This document shows positions 13,277 to 24,038 of a stretch of DNA of 64,000 bases, in pieces. Source of the DNA: Rhodamnia argentea (taxonomy: Eukaryota > Streptophyta > Magnoliopsida > Myrtales > Myrtaceae); contig NC_063156.1 in assembly GCF_020921035.1 (NCBI RefSeq), positions 20,880,283 through 20,944,282 of the forward strand, in the 5' to 3' direction. A program made the position numbers and the translations under genes. Under the pieces are notes generated by a model, which did no database searches, was not told where the DNA came from, and was given only the letters and a program-made list of their open reading frames with translations. Position 1 is the first letter of the stretch, and every line of letters begins with the position of its first letter.

Positions 13277-13386
13277 CCGCTCAGCAATTGTATTGTCGAG
13301 CGAGACCCAAATCAGTATTTATTTATTTTTAAAAAATATTTTTGTAAATATTTTTAAAAAAAAATTAAATTGAAAAAAAGAAACCC
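13277..13386. repeat. MULE right terminal inverted repeat
   Basis: Ends in GAAACCC and is the reverse complement partner of 6232-6340. Just inside it (about 13157-13196) lies a GC-rich palindrome CCCCACTCTCG..CGAGAGTGGGG related to the inner part of the terminal repeat. Confidence 0.88.
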
Positions 13387-13395
13387 GCTCTTATC

Positions 13396-14966
13396 ACATG
13401 GAGTAGTAGGTGGATTTTAACTACATAAATTGGAAACCAAACGAGGGGTAATTTTAGAAATCAATTGAAAGATGATAAATTTGTTACCGGATAACAGAAG
13501 TTTGGGGACAAATTTGAGTTGTAATATAACGTGCAAAAGTTAATCGGGATCTTGCAAATTAAGTCAATGCGAAAAACATAAAAAATAACGAGAAACGATA
13601 AAGAACACCTGAAATTATGTGGTTCAATCCGAATATCGGTACCTACATCTACGAGCAGAGCCAACAATAACAATCCATTATAATCGGAAAATCGGACTTT
13701 CAATTGCTCAATACGCTCGTGTTTTTCGTACCTAAATTATACTCAAATTCAAAATATTTACAAATAAAATAATTCAATTGGATATAATAAGCTCGCTCCA
13801 CGGATCGCCGTGTTCGAGCCCAAACAAATTCCAGACGAACGGCCGAAAATCATAACGTGCTGTACATTCTTTTCTAGTTTCCTTCGGGCGGCTGCTCTCC
13901 GCAAGCTTTCGGCTTTCTCTCGTTTGGCGTGCGGTCTCGTTTGGCGTGCCAGAGAAGAAAACCAGCAGCACAAAAACCTTCTTTATTTTCTTTCCTATAT
14001 CTTCATCATGGGCCCCACAAACTTCCCTTTTAACAACGAAAAAAGATATGCACGACCTGCACCAAATTTGACCGTTCATATAGAGATATAATAAAAGATA
14101 AGTGGGCCCCTTTTTTTCGTCGTGTAGTGCCATCGTCAGAACAGAAGAAATTGTTATCCAGTGCACGCCGTAAGTGGATTTTGAACAAATCGATTTAATA
14201 AATCGATATATATATATTCATAAACAATTTAAATTCGAGACTTAATTTAATAATTTGTATCTAGATCGGAAGTTTGGATTTTTCAGAGAATCAAGCCAAA
14301 GAATCATCCAACAATTATACTCTAGCGTCGATTCATCATTGCCACTTTAGAATTCCAACACCTAGTAATATCTGCAATGGCATCGATGGCTTCGTCAATT
14401 GGGGAAGGTTCGCATCGATAACTGACATTTGGCATCTATGACTTCGTTGGTGAGTGCTGATTCCTTTTAAGTTATCGATTATTCTGACCCAAAGTTAGAA
14501 CAGATCTAAACTTGATATTTATTAAAGAGAATTGGGCCAATTGGTTTTTGGGGTAGGCTGGTAGCATCCAATAGGAATGGGTTTCATAGGTTCACCGTTC
14601 AGCGATTCCCCTAGAGTACGACAAATACCATTACCTGTTCGTCAACTCTCGAATATGTTCGACCAAAAAAAAAAAACTCTCGAATATGACAAATACCCAT
14701 GCACAGTGTCCAAGTCCAAGACGTTAAGATCTTATCAGACTAGTCGATCCACTCATCACGCCCACGAAAAGCACAATAAAAAAAGGCATTTTGAACTTCA
14801 TTTATCCAATAAAAAAGGACATATATTTATATAGCAGCAAATTACAGCATATTGATGCTTAATTAAACCACGCCACTTGATTCAGCTTTATTACTAGTAA
14901 AAGTCATGACTCAAAACACAAGAACCCAATCACACCTCGACCCAAGGTTGACCCAAAACTCGCACT
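13396..14966. other. Rest of GST unit A and 3' flank of copy B
   Basis: 13396-14060 matches 18481-19150 in unit B; 14070-14966 matches 20888-21719. No gene is seen. It holds a short retro-insertion footprint (14658-14674). Confidence 0.7.
14658..14674 (+). mobile_element. 17-bp retro-insertion footprint with 14-bp target duplication
   Basis: The insert TTCGACCAAAAAAAAAA is bounded by AACTCTCGAATATG at 14644-14657 and 14675-14688. The sister unit has a single AACTCTCGAATATG at 21450-21463 with no insert. The GACCA(n) end matches the 3' ends of the two LINE copies in this window. Confidence 0.75.
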
Positions 14967-16442
14967 TCATTTTTGATGGCTATTCAACATCTCGGAATGA
15001 GTCTTCAAGAAGGCCAAGAGCCTGTCCTTTGGAGGCAGATTCTCCTTGACGACCGGGCAATTCCGAAGGTCTTCGGCCCACCTGCACAGCGCGGGGAACT
15101 TGTCCTCGGTCACGACGTCGACCCCGGCCGCTTCCTCGAGGACTCCGACCCAGTACCCGAGGATGACGGCCGCGATGTCGAGGAAACCGATGTTCTCGCC
15201 TCCGAAGAATTTCTTGCCCTTGAGCTCACCTTCGAGAGTGCTCAAGAGCTCATGTGCTTCCTCATGTGCCTTTTCCCTTTCGGGCCCCGAGCTCATGCAA
15301 GATTTCCAGATAGCTGGCAGACATTGTTTACAGCAGAAAGAACATATTTTTCTTAGGCAATTGATCTTCTGATCATGAATTAGATCTAGCTAGAGACGTT
15401 GTGGTCAGCAATTGCAACTGAAAAATTTCTTTGGTGGTGATCAAAGTCTAAGCTTATTATTATTGAAAGGAGGATTACATTGGAAATTCAAGTCCTAATG
15501 TAAACAAATCCTTGACCTTTTCTCTTTTCTCTAATGTAGTCTCGATCTAATGGAGATGCAATACGGTCCTTTCAAGTTCTCATGTCGGAGAAGTCACGGA
15601 AGCCATTGCTACGAGGACTTGGCGGAACATCTAACCTTAATAAGATTAGCACCGTTGCACCAATGAAGAAAGATTATGACTTTTTCACCTTTTTACCATC
15701 AATGGTCTACGACTTCCGATATCATTACTTAGTTTCTGAAGTATATTCATGATGTTAAGAAAAAACAAAATTGTTTTTTCCTTGTAAGCCAAATATTTAC
15801 CCAGCAAATACAGGCACTACTAGTACTCGATCCAAAGATTCAGCTCAGCCTATCATAATTCACAGTTTCGAATCTCGCACTTTCAATGTCTTCCATGCTA
15901 GCTAGTCAAAGTCAACCCACAGTTTATGCCGCAACTACATTACCATAATACGTGGCCGGTTTCCCTACTTTCACAAAGGACGAAATAATATTATCTTCCG
16001 GCTCTTGCTCTGCTTGGCTCATTAAACCTCTGGAGTCCACTTCAACTTTTGCATATTAAGTGTAAACACAACCCAAATGAGTAGGTTACAGAGTGCGTCA
16101 AGCTCAATTTTAAGACGAGATGATTACCTTTTCATCCAAGACCTTAGCCCAGAAACGGGCCATCGCTCTCTCGTAGGGATCTCGTGGCAAGATTGGGTTG
16201 TCCTTCCATGTCTCGTCGATGTACTCGAGAATCACCTGAGACTCTGCGATGGGTTTGCCGTTATGGATGAGCACGGGCACCTTCTTGTGCACGGGATTGT
16301 ACTTGAGAAGCGAAGCGCTCTTGTTGTGGAATATGTCCTCCTCCGAATACTCATACTCGACCCCCTTGAGCTTAAGAGCTATCTCGACTCGCCGGCTGAA
16401 CGGGCTCACCCACGCACTCAACAGCTTCAGTTCTTCACCCAT
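14967..16442 (-). CDS. Tau-class glutathione S-transferase, copy B (chimeric; splice acceptor lost)
   Basis: Exon 1 is 16442-16128 (105 codons, donor AAAG|GTAATC). Exon 2 by homology is 15323-14967 (118 residues plus stop), giving 223 aa if spliced. Both exons are open; catalytic Ser13 and Glu67-Ser68 are present. However, the two bases before exon 2 are AA (GTAAACAA|TGT) where copy A has AG and copy D has AG. The nearest downstream AG (CCAG) shifts the frame. Exon 1 differs from copy A at only 7 of 105 residues, whereas exon 2 differs at roughly a quarter of positions and matches copy C better (for example [17 protein letters not shown]). The C copy carries the same AA. I infer an unequal crossover joining an A-type 5' part to a C-type exon 2. 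It may be non-functional or use a cryptic acceptor. The family role is as for copy A. Confidence 0.75.
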
Positions 16443-16545
16443 CTATCAGAACACGTATACCGCGCGCTCTGCCACACACTGAGAAACGCTCTTCTTGGGT
16501 AGTAGCCAAGTAAGAAGTTGTGAGAGTCACTCGTTTTTTCGTTGG

Positions 16546-16554
16546 CTTCTTATA
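16546..16554 (-). promoter_or_regulatory. Putative TATA box of GST copy B
   Basis: TATAAGAAG on the minus strand, about 105 bp before the ATG, identical to copy A. The promoter looks intact even though the splice acceptor is lost. Confidence 0.5.
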
Positions 16555-17142
16555 GAGTTCAATTTTGGTGATGTTTCCATAGCGCCTAAGACAGCCCATC
16601 GACATCCATGTTTTTTGGTCAAACTGGAGTTGGTGGTTCGAAAACTTCTTGTTCAATGTTATTTAGACAAGTCAGTTCTACGAAATGTTTGGGGATTGGC
16701 TGAACTGAATTCTATGCATCTCGCACAGGGAAGGATGGTCGGATACACTGTTCAACGTGGACAGAATTATAAAAAAGAAAAAAAATGACAAAGTTTTATC
16801 AAATGATGGCTTCGTTCAATTTAGATTTTCATATGTGAAGCCCATTTTCAAAGATAAATATGAATTTTCAAGTGGTACTCGACTTGCATCGACTGGCAGT
16901 TGGTGACTTAGACGGGGTCAAGAAAGCTACTCAAGACACGATAATTAATTAAATGGTGGCTTTCGCTTTCAGGGTCAATTTGTGTCACTTTCTCGTGAAA
17001 AAATGAGAAAGCAAAAATTTTTCACACAGGAATTGGAAAATTGATGCTTGTTGGGAAAATCCCCTATAATATTTGAAGATGACAAAGACAATCAAAAGTT
17101 ACTAACGCGTATATTGATCAAATAGTACTAGGTGATATATAC

Positions 17143-17384
17143 TAGACATGGCCAAATGGGCCCGGCGGCTCCGGAACCAGCCCGTTGACCGGCCCGAAAC
17201 AGGCCCAGAACCGTTGGTTCCGACCCATTTTTTTATAATAAAAAGAAAAGGAGAGGCACGGGAGAAAGAGCCGTTGGGCTCGGGAACTAACGGTTCCAAA
17301 TCGGAACCGAAACTAGCCCGGAACTGCTAGTTCCACCTTTTTGTGGAACCGGAACCGGCGGTTCGGCCGAATTGGCCATGTCTA
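17143..17384. mobile_element. hAT MITE, 242 bp, with empty site in sister unit
   Basis: Perfect 13-bp terminal inverted repeats (TAGACATGGCCAA .. TTGGCCATGTCTA) are flanked by the 8-bp duplication ATATATAC (17135-17142 and 17385-17392). Unit A has the single ATATATAC at 5136-5143. The interior is GC-rich and packed with GGAACC/GGTTCC hexamers (six exact). It has no coding capacity. TAG-start TIRs with an 8-bp duplication are diagnostic of hAT. Confidence 0.93.
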
Positions 17385-17392
17385 ATATATAC

Positions 17393-19151
17393 ACTAGCCG
17401 CAGTGTAGATGGTGCCTTAATGAGTATCTGTTATGATGTTGAGAATTGGGAATGCTCTACCAATATGGAAGGATCACTGTCAATATTTGAGGAGAAAAGG
17501 ACATTTGACGTGGAGATGTCTATAAGCTAGAAGGATTTCTACAAAGCTGAATAAGCTGGAAAAATTTTGATTAAGGGTAAACGAGCCCAGAAGAACGGAG
17601 ATATTCGTGATGGTTTGGAAGGACCAAAATAAGGTGAACAGTTGGATGGAACTTAATGATGGTGAACAAGCCTGGAATATAGATGAGTCAATATGAATTG
17701 ACAAAGGATATGAAGGGTCATTTGTTAATTTTGGATAATGGCATGACAATTAAACATACGAACACCGAAGACAATTAGCTATGTAAATTGCAGTAAAATG
17801 AAGATAAAGATGCATATGCAAGGCAGAGTTGAATTTTTTTAGTAATTGCAAGAAAGTTCAAAACGAATACACTTAAGATATTTATAACCTTCTACAGACT
17901 GTTACATACAACGATTACTAAATTTTCAAAAATAATTAACTTTCTAATCATACATGTAGTTACAAGAAGTGACTCTGTAATCTTTCTAATATTAAGCAAC
18001 ACTTATCTTAATTCGCTTAGGAGAGCAACGTATTGAGCCGGATCGAAAAGTTTATGCCCGGTCCGGTTCTTTCGATGGCGGTGTTAATGGCCTCGGAGAC
18101 GTGATCCTCGTCGATGGGATGGCTTTGTCGTTGGACTCGAAGTAGAGTTTGAGGCGACCGATATAAGGGGTTCCTTGGAGTCAACATGATGAGAGGGATT
18201 CACAGGCAAAAGCCCAGCCCTCGTGGCCGGTGGATGCCCGCGAGGGATCGGAGGATGCTTGACTTACCGGAGGATCACTCATCAATGACGATGTTGGGGA
18301 GCTGCATTCCCTCATCCACGACGATAAGGTGTCTAAGCTTGTCGATTGCGACGGATTGTTTTAGGGGAGGGAGAGAGAAAGAGACAACTCAGGACATGGA
18401 ATTAATTTGGGGGTTTATTTATTTTTTCTCTTTCGCCACTCTCTCCCAAGTTAAACTTCGTCAGAATGGTCGCTCTTATCACGTGGAGTAGCAGGTGGAT
18501 TTTAACTACATAAATTGGAAACCAAACAGGGGGTAATTTTAGAAATAAATTGAAAGACGATAAATTTGTTACCAGATAACAGAAGTTTGGGAAAAATTTG
18601 AGTTGTAATATAACGTGCGAAAACTAATCAGGATCTTACAAATTAAGTCAATGCGAAAAACATAAAAAATAACGAGAAACGATAAAGAACACCAGAGATT
18701 ACATGGTTCGATCCGAATATCGTACCTATATCGTACCTACATCCACAATGAGAGCCAACAATCACAATCCACTATAATTGGAAAATCGGACTTTCAATCC
18801 TCAATACGCTCCTGTTTTTCGCACCTAAATTAGACTCAAATCCAAAATATTTACAAATAAAATAATTCAATTGGATATAATAAGCTCGCTCCACGGATCG
18901 CCGTGTTCGAGCCCAAACAAATTCCAGATGAACGGCCGAAAATCAGAACGTGCTGTACGTTCTTTTCTCGTTTCCTTCGGGCGGCTGGTCTCCGCAAGTT
19001 TTCGGCTTTCTCTTGTATGGCTTGCGGTCTCCTTTGGCGTGCCGGAGAAGAAAACCAGCAGCACTTCTTTATTTTCTTTCCTATATCTTCATCATGGGCC
19101 CTACAAACTTCCCTTTTAACAACAAAAAAAGACATGCACGATCTGCACCAA
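17393..19151. other. Upstream part of GST unit B
   Basis: Matches 5144-6231 followed directly by 13387-14060, so it contains the MULE empty site at 18472-18480. Apart from the dynamin fragment at 18010-18351 I see nothing coding. Confidence 0.75.
18010..18351 (-). pseudogene. Dynamin-related GTPase (DRP4/Mx-like) fragment, unit B
   Basis: This is a paralogue of 5768-6112. The minus-strand reading includes NIVIDE*SSGKSSILRSLAG, RPRGLGFCL*IPLIML and NPLYRSPQT. The stop in the P-loop and the stop after CL are at the same places as in unit A, so these lesions predate the unit duplication. The P-loop here (SSGKSS) is closer to the functional GDQSSGKSS form than in unit A. Confidence 0.65.
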
Positions 19152-20885
19152 TTTTTTTTTTTTGGTCCTTCAACTTTCACTTATATTTTACTAACCATGA
19201 AAGGCGAAAAGTACAAGATAGATGGGCCTCCGAAGAAAGCAAAACCCAAAGTAGACAAGGAGGAGAGGAGGCTTGACATATCCAATGGGCTACTCGGTTT
19301 GCGTCTTTAGAATAGTGGTTGAACGAAACTGCGGGCCCAACTTGGTTGAGAATATGAAGACATTCTAGAAGGATGGGAGTTGTTTGCCATGAGGTCGGTG
19401 ACGACCTCTGCTCCGATTGAGGATTTCGTTGATCCGCCGGAAGAGAAGCCATGAAGGTAAGGTCTACTACATTGGCACAATCGGATTCAATAATAAGAGA
19501 TAGCGCGGTAGATTGCTGTGCGGTTTGAGATTGTTGACGATTCACCCACAATTGTGCCCCTTCCTTACAGGCCAACGCTTCAACTTATTTTGAGTCAATG
19601 GCGGGGACATCCTTGACAAAGCCGTCAATGCAATTTCCCTGCTCGTCGCGTAGAATGCCAACGACCACTCCCGACGTCTCACTTGAGAGGAAAGACGCGT
19701 CGACATTCAATTTCGTGTCCCGAGTTGAAGGAGGCTGCCATTGCTTAGGTAGGTTTTCTACTTGTAGCCGTCTATTTGGTTGCCATCCGCAATAGCTAGA
19801 ATTATTAGCATGTGCAATGCAAACCATATGTTCTTGATTTAGTGATTGTTGGCGGAAGATCACTACATTTCTGGCTTTCCAAACCTGCCATAGAAGATGG
19901 GCGGTAAGGGTCACCGACAACCGGTTCGATGATGGTCTCTGCAGCGGGTATATTAACCATTCTTCAATTTGTGCTATTCTCTACGGATTAATCAGCATAT
20001 TTATTAGTGGATGTGACCGGACATGTGTTGTCCAGGGGCACAACAATAACAAGTGTTCAACGGTTTCTGGGGCTTGGCGACATAGACTGCAATCGGGGTC
20101 GGGTATGATGTTTTGTCGAAATAGATTAGATGCTGTCGATATTGTATTATGACACACGCGCCATTGGAAATGTATGATCTTAGGAGGCACTGGTAGTTTC
20201 CATATTTGTCTCCATAACCGAGGAGGGGGCCGATAAGAGGTAGATGGGTGCACTATAGGCTTAGTAGGGGTGGACATTTGGAGTGCTCGACAAGTTGTTT
20301 TAACCGAATACCGACCTGAAGTAGATTGAGCCCACAACGATCGATCTTGGGAATTCTAGTCGGTGAGAGGGATTGTCATTATCTCTTCAACCTTTTGTGA
20401 TGAGAAGAAATTGCGAAGGAGATGTTCATCCCATTGAAAGGACGGAGTAATAAAACGAACGAGTAGTTTAGGTTTTGAGGGTGCTGGTTCACCACCTATA
20501 GGTCCAGTTGGTAACCAATTATCATAGCGAATGTGGATTCTATTTCCATTACCAACTTGCCAACGCACAAAAAGGGCAATAGAGTCATGGCCAATCAATA
20601 GGCTTTGCCATCCCCAAGATGGCCTTGCCCCCTTTGTGGCTTCCCAAAATGTACTATGTGGGAAGTAGAGGTCCTTCAATAAGGTAGCCCAAAGCCTGGC
20701 AAGGTCAGAGTGGAGCCTCCATGTAGTTTTTCCAAGTATTGCATGGTTAAAGCAAATAAGATCACGAAAACCAAGTCCGCCATTAAGCTTGCTACTTTTA
20801 AGAAGCTCCCAACTGCGCCAATACAAACCAGAACTCGCACCTTATTAGACCACCAAAGGCTGCAATCCTCCTTATTAGACCACCA
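19152..20885 (-). mobile_element. LINE retrotransposon, 5'-truncated, inserted in GST unit B
   Basis: On the minus strand the element runs from about 20885 to a poly-A tail seen as poly-T at 19152-19163, with 3' end GGACCA(n). Unit A lacks it between CTGCACCAA and the CATATAGAGATATAAT block (about 14060-14085). A single reading frame covers four open segments from 20826 to 19177, separated by three stops. These give the post-RT region (YWRSWELLKSSKLNGGLGFR), a zf-RVT zinc-binding domain (CRALQ.. to CSLCRQAPETVEHLLLLCPW) and an RNase H domain (KLNVDASF .. ESDCANVV). The endonuclease and RT core are absent. No clear target duplication remains. The 5' junction contains a 30-bp direct duplication (TTATTAGACCACC repeated). 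Confidence 0.85.
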
Positions 20886-21719
20886 CCGTGCATATAGAGA
20901 TATAATAGAAGATAAGTGTGCCCCTTTTTTTTATTCCTGTAATGCCATTATCAGAACGGAAGAAATTGTTACCCAGTGCACGCCGTACATGGATTTTGAA
21001 CAAATCGATTTAACAAATCGATATATATTCATAAACGATTTAAATTCAAAACATAATTTAACAATTTGGATCTAGACTTGAAGTTTGGATTTTTTAGAGA
21101 ATCAAGCCAAATAACCACCCAACAACAATTATGCTCTAGCGTCGATTCATCTTTGCTACCTTAGAATTTCAACACCTAGTAAAATTTGCAATGCGTTGAT
21201 GACTTCGTCAACTGGCGAAGGTTTGCATTGATTACTGATATTTGGTGTCGATGATTTCGTTGGAGAGTGCCGATTCCTTTTAAGTTATCGATTATTCTGA
21301 CCCAAATTTAGAACAGATCTAAACTTGATATTTATTAAAGAGAATTGGGCCAATTGGTTTTTGGGGTAGGCTGGTAGCATCCAATAGGAATGGGTTTCAT
21401 CGGTTCAGCGATTCCCCTAGAGTACGACAAATACCATTACCTATTCGTCAACTCTCGAATATGACAAATACCCATGCACAGTGTCCAAGTCCAAGACGGT
21501 ATGGTCGATCCACTCATAACGCCCACGAAAAGCACACAAAAAAAGGCATTTTGAACTTCATTTATCCAATAAAAAAGGACATATATAGCAGCAAATTACA
21601 GCATATTGATGCTTAATTAAACCACGCCACTTGATTCAGCTTTATTACTAGTAAAAGCCATGACTCGAACACAAGAACCCAATCACACTTCGACCCAAGG
21701 TTGACCCAAAACTCGCACT
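20886..21719. other. 3' flank of GST copy C (unit boundary)
   Basis: Closely matches 14070-14966. Holds the empty site for the 17-bp footprint (21450-21463). No gene seen. Confidence 0.7.
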
Positions 21720-23480
21720 TCATTTTTGACGGCTATTTAACATCACGGATTGAGTCTTGAAGAAGGCCAAGAGCTTGTCCCTTGGAGGCAGATTCTCCTT
21801 GAGGACTGGGCAATTCCGAAAGTCCTCGGCCCACCTGCACAGCACGGGGAACTTGTCCTCGGTCACGACGTCGACCCCGGCTGCTTCCTCGAGGACTCCG
21901 ACCCAGTACCTGAGGACGTTGGCCACGATGTCGACGAAGCCGATGTTCTCGCCTCCGAAGAATTTCCTGCCCTTGAGCTCGCCTTCGAGAGTGCTTAGGA
22001 GCTCACGTGCTTCCTCATGTGCCTTTTCCCTTTGGACCCTGTGCTCATGCAAGATTTCCAAAGAGCTGGCAGGCATTGTTTACAGCGGAAAGAATAAAGT
22101 TATCTTGATTAAATGATCTTGTGTTCATGAATTAATCTAGCAAGAGAAATTGTGATCACCCATTGTCACTAAAAAATTTATACTTTCGTGGTGATTGATG
22201 TCTAAAATTTTTATTATCGAGAGGGAGACTGCATTCGAAATTCAAATATTAAATTTTATTCGTACATAAATTATAACAAATCCTCATTTACATATATGCT
22301 CAAATCATAGTAGTCGTGGAAGCCATTGCTCTGAAGACACGTCTCATATAATTATGATTAAGTTAGGATTCTTGCATTAATCAAAAGGATTATGACTTCG
22401 CTACCTTTTTACAATCAAGGTCCATGTCATTCGATATGATTGTTCATTTTACGAAGTATACTCATGATGTTAGGAGGCTAAAGAACACTAGAAGTGCCAA
22501 AACTTGTGTACAGCGCTCACTTTAATGCCGAGACTTTCAAAACGATCACTTAAGTGTCAACTTCTTTTCAAAATGATCACTTCGGTGCCAACTCCAATTT
22601 GAGCCGACGTGGCTTGCCGGAAATTCGACACGTGCTATTTTTTATTAATATTTGAGGCGACGTGGCTCGGTAGAGTTAACACTAAAGTGATTGTTTTTTA
22701 AAAAAATTGACACTTAAATGATCGTTTTTAAAAGAAATTGGCACTTAAGTAATCGTTTTGAAAGTTTTGGCACTGAAGTGATCGTTTTTCAAAAAATTTG
22801 GTATTTAAGTGATCGTTTTGAAAGTTTGGACACTAAAGTGAGCGCCGTACACAAGTTTTGGTACTTGTAGTGTACTTAAGCCGATGTTAGGAAAACACAT
22901 ATTATTTTGTATTTCAAGACTGGATGTATGAGGTCTCTTTATGATAATCACTAATTCAAACAATAAGAAAAAAAAATAATAGATTTGCTCGGTGCTCACT
23001 TGATGCATCAACGAATACCAATTACAATAGTACAGTTTAAAAATACGAGATGCCCATGTGCTCTGGAGCAAGCTTTAACGTAGGTTCAGTGTTCCTTTAT
23101 GATGAACTACTTTTATCTTCAGTACGTTACAGAGAGCATCAAAGCTCAATTTCGAGACAAGAATGATTACCTTTTCATCCAAGAACTTAGCCCAGAAACG
23201 AGCCATGGCTCTCTCGTATGGATCTTGTGGAAGGATCGGGTTGCCCTTCCATGTCTCATCGATGTACTCGAGAATCACCTGAGACTCCGCAATGGGTTTG
23301 CCGTTGTGGACGAGCACGAGTACCTTCTTGTTCGTTGTACTTAAGAAGGAAAGCGCTCTTATTGTGCTATATTTCCTGCTCCAAGTACTCATATCCGACC
23401 CCTTTGATCTTCAGAGCCATCTCGACTCGCCGGCTAAACAGGCTCCCCCACATACCCAATAGCTTCAATTCTTCGCCCGT
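21720..23480 (-). pseudogene. Tau-class glutathione S-transferase, copy C (pseudogene)
   Basis: Exon 1 equivalent is 23480-23171 and exon 2 equivalent is 22075-21720. There are four lesions: the start codon is ACG (CGT at 23478-23480 on plus) where A, B and D have ATG; a 5-bp deletion near 23330-23340 against copy A removes part of NPVHKK and shifts frame; the exon-2 acceptor is AA not AG; and one base is missing near 22035-22040 between CMS and REKAHEE, shifting frame again. Ser13 is kept (MWGSLFSRR), and exon 2 still reads [17 protein letters not shown] and [19 protein letters not shown]. The intron carries a 407-bp MITE (22476-22882). It was the likely donor of the exon-2 part of copy B. 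Confidence 0.88.
22476..22882. mobile_element. MULE-type foldback MITE, ~407 bp
   Basis: Long inverted repeats (GGCTAAAGAACACTAGAAGT on the left; GGCTTAAGTACACTACAAGT for the right end reversed) continue inward through repeated GATCACTTAAGTG-like blocks. The flanks GATGTTAGGA (22466-22475 and 22883-22892) are a 9-10-bp duplication. The GST copies A and B have the uninterrupted GATGTTAAGA near 3757 and 15749. No coding capacity. Confidence 0.85.
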
Positions 23481-23577
23481 CTGTCCAGACACTCTCACAC
23501 ACACAGAGAAGAGCACTCTTCTCGTGCCTTGGCTAAGTAAGAACTTGTGAGAGTGGCTTTTCTTTTGGCGTCTTATA

Positions 23578-24033
23578 GGGTTCAATTTTCAGAGAAGAAT
23601 CCTTAGCGGGTGAGACAGCGCATGGACATCGACGTTGTCCGGTGAAACAAACCGCCACAGAACATTGGAGTTGGTGGTTCGAGGACTTACTGTTTATAAA
23701 ATAAGCAGAGACTGGTTGAACTGATTTCGGATACATCGCATATTCGCACCCAAACTGAACTACAACAAACCGACAAAAGTTTTCACGGGCACTGCTATTA
23801 AGAAATGACTTGATCAAAGCTCAGCCGTTCAGTTGGTTCGCTATATGACAAGCAAACCCTGCTGCATCGGCTTTCTAAGCATCTCTAGACTACCCGTGAA
23901 ATCTTTTCTGATGGAGGACGCATCCCAGTAACATTTCTGATGCATGAATTTGTCACTGTCATTTAGTGGACTCGGTACTTTTGGTCATGGATAACATTCT
24001 TTCGACTCATGTTTTTGGTCATTTAAATAGAAA
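23578..24033. other. Upstream region of GST pseudogene C
   Basis: The left end holds the TATA-like CTTATA (reverse TATAAGAC) at about 23571-23577, matching the promoters of the other copies. The remainder shows nothing I can name, up to the solo LTR. Confidence 0.4.
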
Positions 24034-24038
24034 GTAAG

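Larger units (their letters stand above)
6232..13386 (-). mobile_element. Mutator-like element (MULE), complete ends, 7155 bp
   Basis: The termini are long inverted repeats: the left end GGGTTTTTTTTCC.. and the right end in reverse complement GGGTTTCTTTTTTTC.. align for about 105-110 bp, both containing the block CTCGCTCG. The flanks ACTCTTATC (6223-6231) and GCTCTTATC (13387-13395) form a 9-bp target duplication, the MULE hallmark. The sister GST unit holds the uninterrupted site GCTCTTATC at 18472-18480 inside matching flanks, which fixes both ends independently. Inside, on the minus strand, are a decayed MuDR-type transposase (11660-9130) followed by a plant mobile domain (PMD) gene (8930-6849). 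The first base of the left duplication differs (A for G), so the insertion is not brand new. Confidence 0.93.

Noticed and set aside
12820..13287. 155-codon minus-strand ORF at the right end of the MULE
   Set aside because: Mostly translation of the (GA)n run and the terminal repeat; not a gene.
16077..16502. 141-codon plus-strand ORF over GST copy B exon 1
   Set aside because: It is antisense to a clear GST exon, with no domain of its own; similar antisense ORFs overlie the other GST exons, as expected from shared sequence.
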